A DNA stretch of 64,000 nt from Willaertia magna. Taxonomy: Eukaryota > Heterolobosea > Eutetramitea > Acrasida > Naegleriidae. A program made the position numbers and the translations under genes. The notes under the pieces were generated by a model that was not told where the DNA came from, did no database searches, and saw only the letters and a list, made by a program, of their open reading frames with translations. Positions 59,495 to 64,000 of this stretch are shown here, piece by piece. The DNA lies in the NCBI GenBank assembly GCA_902984215.1, contig CADWAF010000257.1:1-64000 (forward strand), given 5' to 3'. Numbering within the stretch: the first letter of the stretch is position 1; each line of letters begins with the position of its first letter.

Positions 59495-60086
59495 TTACAA
59501 TTCTATTTCTTTAATTTTCTTTCTTTGAGGTTCATCCTCATTATCCTCGTCGTCTTCGCTATCCTCCTCACTTTCCTCTAATCTCTTTTTACAACTCTTA
59601 ATATATTCAGCCATCTTTTCCACATTTCGATATTTCAAATACAAATCCAATCCAAAATAAATTTCCTCTTCAGTCAAACCTTTACAACTCGAAATCTTTG
59701 TTACTAAGTAACTTAAACTGGTCAATAGCTTTCTATTCATTCTTGGATGTGGAGTTTTAGAGAGTTTTATTAAACGTTTCCAACATCTCCGAGACCAAAA
59801 AGAAAAGGCTTGATAATGTGAAGCTGTATTCTTGTTTAATTTAAAGGTAGAAACAAGTTTGGCCTTGAATACTTCTCCATTTCCATGAACAAACTTGATT
59901 AGACTTTCTTATTCAATATTAAATATTTAAATATTTCTATGAATACTCACTTTCTGGAGCACTTTTATCCTCAAAATTTGCATCACCTGTCTCAATCATG
60001 TTATCAATAATTTTTCTAGTTTGAATTAAAGCTTCAGTAAAGTTAAAATTCTTCTTTACAATAGAATTATCACTCTCTTGTTCCAT
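59495..60086 (-). CDS. Small protein with helical core and acidic/basic tail, two exons
   Basis: Exons 60086..59951 and 59907..59495 join across a 43-bp GTGAGT intron to 182 aa (MEQESDNSIVKKNFNFTEAL...). The core is helical (FSFWSRRCWKRLIKLSKTPHPRMNRKLLTSLSYLVTKIS, GLDLYLKYRNVEKMAEYIKSCKKRLEES). It ends in an acidic run (EDSEDDEDNEDE) followed by PQRKKIKEIEL. Probably nuclear or nucleolar. The family is not recognised. It is the last gene before the AT-only block. Confidence 0.7.
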
Positions 60087-60119
60087 TATTTAAAAAAGCC
60101 CCAAACAAGTCTCTTAATA

Positions 60120-62590
60120 TTTTTTTTGAATTAAAAAAACTGGCAATTTTATAAAAAATAAATAAACTAAGGCCGTAAAAATTGTATTTAATTTTTTATA
60201 ATTTTATTTTCTTAAATAAAAATAAATAATTTGTTTACAAAATTATTTTTTTATTTATTTTATACAAATTATAAAAATTATATATTTTATTTTAATTTAT
60301 TTTATAATTAATTTAATTTTTATTATTTGATAACATAAAATTAAATAAAAAATATTATCTTAAAAAATTATAAAAGTTTAAAATTTTAAAAAAATTATTA
60401 ATTTTTATATTATTTTTTTAAATATTACTATATAAATTATTATTTTTTATTAATAATAAAATCTTGTTTTTTATATATTAAAATATTTTAATTTTTTATA
60501 AACAACTAAAATAAATAATAAAATAATTTATAATAGAATTTAATTTTAGATTATTAATATTTTATTAAATATAATTTAATAATTTAATAGTTTATTAAAA
60601 ATTTTATTGTATACAAAAAATATAAATTAAATTAATAAAAATTGTTTTATTTTTTGTGTTTATAATTATTAATTAATATATCAATAAAATTTAAAATATA
60701 ATCATTAATTTCAATTTTTTAATTTTAAATTATTTTAAACAATTTTATTTTCAAAGTTTTTTTTTAAAATTTATAAATTTGATTTTTTTTAAAATTAATT
60801 TTATATTTATTAATATAAATATAAATTAATAAATTAATATTTTCATTATGTTGAGTAGATAATTTATATTTATATTTATTTACATCTTTTAACAATATTA
60901 AAATAAATCTTTTAAAAAATTAAATTTGTCTAAATCTTTTTATAAATTTAAAAAATAATTTATAAATTTAAAATCTTTTTATATTTATTTTTTATATTTT
61001 TTAAATTTGTCATTTCTTTATTTTTACTGTTATTTATTATATAAATATAATTTTTATTTTCAATTTTTTCTATTAAATTAATAGTTATTTATTAAATAAT
61101 TAATTTCTTCTATATCTCTACAATATTTTTATTTAATAATCTATTAAAATCTATTTTTGTAAATAATAAATTATTATTTTTATTATAATTAAAAGATATT
61201 TTAATAATAAAATTTATGATTTCTATTTTAATAAAATAAATATAAAATTAATTATTATTATAATTTTTTATTATTTTTATTTATTATTTTTATAGCTTTT
61301 AAAAATATAATTTATTTTTTACTAAATTCTTTACATTTTGATTTTATAAATTTTTTAATTAACTTAATTTTATAATTAAAATTTATTAATTTTTTATAAT
61401 TTAATAACTTATTTACAATAATAATTTTTATCTTATTATTTTAATTATAACTATAACTATATAACTTTATTTTAAATATAATATTATTTTTTTTTAACTT
61501 TTTTATTATAATTATTTAACCAATTTAAAAATTTTTTAATTATTTATCTTTCTATTTAATTTAAACTATCTATAAAATTATCATTATTATTTTTAATTTT
61601 CTTTAAAATATATATTTTATAATAAATATAACTTAAAATTGAATTAAAAATTAATATATTTTTATTAACACATCTTTTATAACTCTATATAAAATCTAAA
61701 GAAATATAAATTAAAATATTATTAAAACTTAAATAAAAAAATATTAATTATTATATTTTTAAAATAAAATAATTATAAAATATTAAAGATTTAAATATAT
61801 TATATTTTAATTTATTTATTTATTTATTTTATTAAATTATTTTTAATATTAATTTTATAAATTTTTAATATTAATTTATAAATAAATATAATATTTATAA
61901 AAAATTATTTTAGTAATTTTATATAAAATTTAAAAATTTAAAAAATTTTAAATATTCAAAATAATTTATATTTATTAATCTATAATTTATTGTTAATTAT
62001 TTTTTATAATGATAAATATTAGATAATAAATAAAAATTAAATATTTAATTATAATTTTTATAAAATAATTTTAAATAAAAAAATATATTTTCTTGATTAA
62101 ATTTATTTAAAATTAATTTATTATTATATTTTTTACAATTATAATTAATTGTATTAAAAAAGTAATTAATAAAATGTTTGAAATTTATAATATAATTTTT
62201 TAAATAATTAGAAATTTTTTTGAATTAAAAAAATATTTTGTTTAATAAATAAAAAATAAATATTTATATTTCTAAAAAAATTAAAAAATTATTTACAAAT
62301 TATATATTTATTTTTTATATAATATCTGGTAATAATTATTTATTTAAATATTATCACATGTTACAAATGGATTTAATTAAATTTTTATATTTGGGAATTA
62401 ATGATAATATTTATGATTTAGATTAAATGAAATTAAAGAAATTATTAAATGAAAGTTTTATCTCTTTTATGTTTAAAAAATAAAATACATAATTACATTA
62501 CATTTCTTTTACAAAAACCATTTTATTTAAGTAATTTGTTTATATTCTTTTAAATTATCTTTTTTTTTTGAAAACCAGTTTATTTAAATC
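60120..62590. repeat. About 2.5-kb nearly pure A/T block
   Basis: Successive 60-base lines contain typically one to four G or C, much lower than intergenic DNA elsewhere here. There is no open frame of significance, no exact tandem period visible, and both A and T runs are interleaved. It may be a centromere-like, replication-origin or boundary region, or a decayed element; the sequence alone does not decide. Confidence 0.75.
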
Positions 62591-62605
62591 TTTATATTCA
62601 ATGCC

Positions 62606-62910
62606 ATAAAAAAGCTGGTTATTGTAAGGGGAGAGGAAACAAACAGTTCATCCCTTCCTCTGGAAGGAAATGAAATATACAATAACTTTGTCGCAAATGA
62701 GAAGTACACAAATCGAATCGTTGCGGATAGTTGTGAGGCTCTTCTTATTCTTAGAGCTGTTCCTCTTATTATAAATAACAGATTTTTTGAAAATGGTAAG
62801 TAAAATAACAACAATACACTGTTAATTGTTTTTTAATAAATAGTGCCGCTGTCAGATTAAATCAAGGTGGAGGACTTTTACAAACCAATTATTTTATGAA
62901 TAATTTATTG
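62606..62910 (+). pseudogene. Partial copy of the beta-helix kinase gene (exon 4 - intron - exon 5)
   Basis: Homologous to 32444..32740 in opposite genomic orientation. It contains GTTATTGTAAGGGGAGAGGA through AACAGATTTTTTGAAAATG, the whole GTAAGT intron almost unchanged, and the start of exon 5 to ATGAATAATTTATTG. The splice acceptor AATAG is changed to AATAA, destroying the junction. Several exon substitutions are present. Both ends are abrupt. Confidence 0.88.
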
Positions 62911-62913
62911 ACA

Positions 62914-62963
62914 CTTTTGTAAAGTTTGTAAAATTTATTAAAATAATGTTCCAACCAAGTTCC
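62914..62963 (-). repeat. Second copy of the F-box-GTPase leader element
   Basis: On the minus strand it reads GGGAACTTGGTTGGAAC, ATTATTTTAATAAA, then TTTTACAAACTTTACAAAA. This matches 29533-29560 plus 29601-29620 with one substitution and a roughly 38-bp shorter spacer. No F-box coding sequence follows; the element is joined to the beta-helix kinase fragment instead. Confidence 0.75.
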
Positions 62964-63045
62964 CATGCCTTTGCAAAGAAAGAACGTTTGCTGGAAGTTT
63001 GCAAAATAAAATATAAATTTGGTAAAATATAAATTTATTTTTGAA

Positions 63046-63410
63046 TTTATTTAAATTCCTTCTTTTGTTGTTCAAAGTTTTGTAATAATTCTTCAATGGT
63101 CTTGACACCAAGTTCAGGAAAAGTTTGAATGAAAATCCGAAAATCTTATATATGACATTTATCAACTTCTAAAACAAACATATTTTCAGCATATTTATCC
63201 CAGTGGTTCTTCCATAGGAAGAACTGAGCCAATACACTTTTTGTGCTTCTTTGGCATCCCATTTCAACAATTCTAACTTACAATCTCCTTCTAATGGTCT
63301 ACCCAAATCAAATAATTGGTCATTACTTTTGCAACAACAACATTTAGAGCAAGACCTTGAGAATTTGACATTAAACAATTTTATTTGTATTGTTTTGTAA
63401 TTGCAAGTCA
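63046..63410 (-). pseudogene. Threonyl-tRNA synthetase remnant
   Basis: Minus-strand pieces in ThrRS order: NSQGLALNVVVAKV, a one-base frameshift, then NDQLFDLGRPLEGDCKLELL and KWDAKEAQKVYW (TGS/second N-terminal domain). A jump follows to LWKNHWDKYAENMFVLEV (start of the class II core), a stop, and finally PELGVKTIEELLQNFEQQKK ending in TAA, the likely C-terminus. Most of the catalytic and anticodon-binding domains are deleted. A functional copy must exist elsewhere. Confidence 0.75.
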
Positions 63411-63511
63411 ACAAAAGATCCGAAGCTCCTGAGTTTTATAAAACCGGTTTGCGTTAAAATTAAGTATTTTGTTGCATTTTTTCTGCTTACAAAGTTTTGA
63501 TTGAATAAAAA

Positions 63512-64000
63512 ATGCTCCGAAACACCAACAGTTTGTTAAAGCAAAGACTAAATGCCAAACACGTTTCATCACTTCTTTTTAATAATAAAACGAAGAATGC
63601 TTTCGCTATAGGAGGAGGCAACAATTTTTTAAAAAGTGAATTTTCTTTATATCCTAGAAATTATCATATTCAATTAGTAAATTTATCAAAGAAAAGTTCT
63701 AAAACTAAATTAAAGGAAGTTAAATTAGAAAATAATAATGAAAATACTATGGAAGAGAAAATTACTGTATCGAAACCATCTGTTGAACAAATGACAAATA
63801 TTATTAATAAAGAATTATCTATAATTAAAAATCATAATGAACTAATAAATTCAATAACAAATAATTTTAAAAATTTAGATTTTAATACATGTTTAAAAGA
63901 ATTAGAAGAACTAAATGAAAAAGTATTTAATGAAGTAAATAAAGATTTCTTTACAAAAGAATTACAAGCTATCCGTATGGTTTATATTTATGTAGATTTT
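63512..64000 (+). CDS. Partial gene running off the right edge, likely mitochondrial protein
   Basis: ATG 63512 opens a frame of 163 codons continuing past the window. The start MLRNTNSLLKQRLNAKHVSS is basic, Ser/Asn/Leu-rich and without acids, fitting a mitochondrial targeting peptide. Beyond about residue 60 the product is Lys/Glu/Asn-rich and helical (QMTNIINKELSIIKNHNELINSI, LKELEELNEKVFNEVNKDFF). The family is not recognisable from this part; an organelle ribosomal or RNA-processing protein is possible. Confidence 0.6.
   Translation, partial: MLRNTNSLLKQRLNAKHVSSLLFNNKTKNAFAIGGGNNFLKSEFSLYPRNYHIQLVNLSKKSSKTKLKEVKLENNNENTMEEKITVSKPSVEQMTNIINKELSIIKNHNELINSITNNFKNLDFNTCLKELEELNEKVFNEVNKDFFTKELQAIRMVYIYVDF

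Noticed and set aside
60120..62590. Integrated mitochondrial DNA
   Set aside because: No open frames, tRNAs or rRNA-like segments are present, and composition is more extreme than coding organelle DNA would be.
62938..63165. Minus-strand open frame of 75 codons
   Set aside because: It spans the ThrRS remnant's 3' part and unrelated AT-rich DNA in a frame different from the recognisable ThrRS residues.

Overview
This is eukaryotic nuclear DNA from a free-living amoeboid protist. The evidence is AT-rich composition, very small GT-AG introns (about 39-132 bp, mostly GTAAGT donors), densely packed genes on both strands, A-rich leaders before ATG, Asn/Gln-rich tracts, and typical eukaryotic genes (TRAPP subunits, SAR1, USP4/15-type deubiquitinase, LSM14, E2F, DIM1). 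All three stop codons are used and intergenic DNA is only moderately AT-rich. That argues against a Dictyostelium discoideum-like genome and fits a heterolobosean (Naegleria/Willaertia-like) or another amoeba. The assignment is an inference and is not resolved.

Layout. 0.2-6.6 kb: TRAPPC4, a thioredoxin-TPR protein, an unknown Ser/Asn-rich protein, DIM1 rRNA dimethylase, a small unknown protein and an alpha/beta hydrolase. 7-19.7 kb: AN1 zinc-finger protein, EglN/PhyA-like prolyl hydroxylase, alkylguanine transferase, a 1222-aa protein with two BTB/T1 domains and a nucleotidyltransferase-like core, E2F with an Rb-binding-type C-terminus, a second BTB/T1 protein, and a USP. 20-31.4 kb: accessory-looking stretch with a kinase-NHL propeller gene, a repeat protein, SAR1, a myristoylated unknown protein, a pseudogenic kinase-NHL fragment, a 5'-truncated kinase-NHL copy, an F-box-GTPase fusion and a type I membrane protein. 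31.4-39.8 kb: seven-exon kinase with a beta-helix tail, then PPR and Thg1-like genes diverging from an 18-bp gap, a basic protein with an E2F site upstream, a broken F-box-Ras gene and a HIT protein.

39.8-47.7 kb is the most notable locus: one intronless 2626-aa 'Steely' hybrid, a complete reducing type I polyketide synthase (KS-AT-DH-ER-KR-ACP) fused to a type III (chalcone-synthase-like) synthase. 48-60.1 kb: TANGO2, a CoA-transferase, an unknown Cys/TPR-like protein, LSM14/Scd6, DJ-1, a secreted antistasin-like peptide, TRAPPC5, a dynamin-like GTPase, an RCC1-propeller protein and a small acidic-tailed protein. 60.1-62.6 kb is an almost pure A/T block with no genes. It abuts a graveyard of gene pieces (beta-helix kinase fragment, promoter copy, threonyl-tRNA synthetase remnant). 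An open gene then runs off the right edge.

Themes: trafficking (TRAPPC4, TRAPPC5, SAR1, TANGO2), mitochondrial functions (PPR, Thg1-like, CoA transferase, thioredoxin-TPR), ubiquitin/F-box biology, and a lineage-expanding set of kinase/propeller and F-box/GTPase fusions undergoing duplication and decay.
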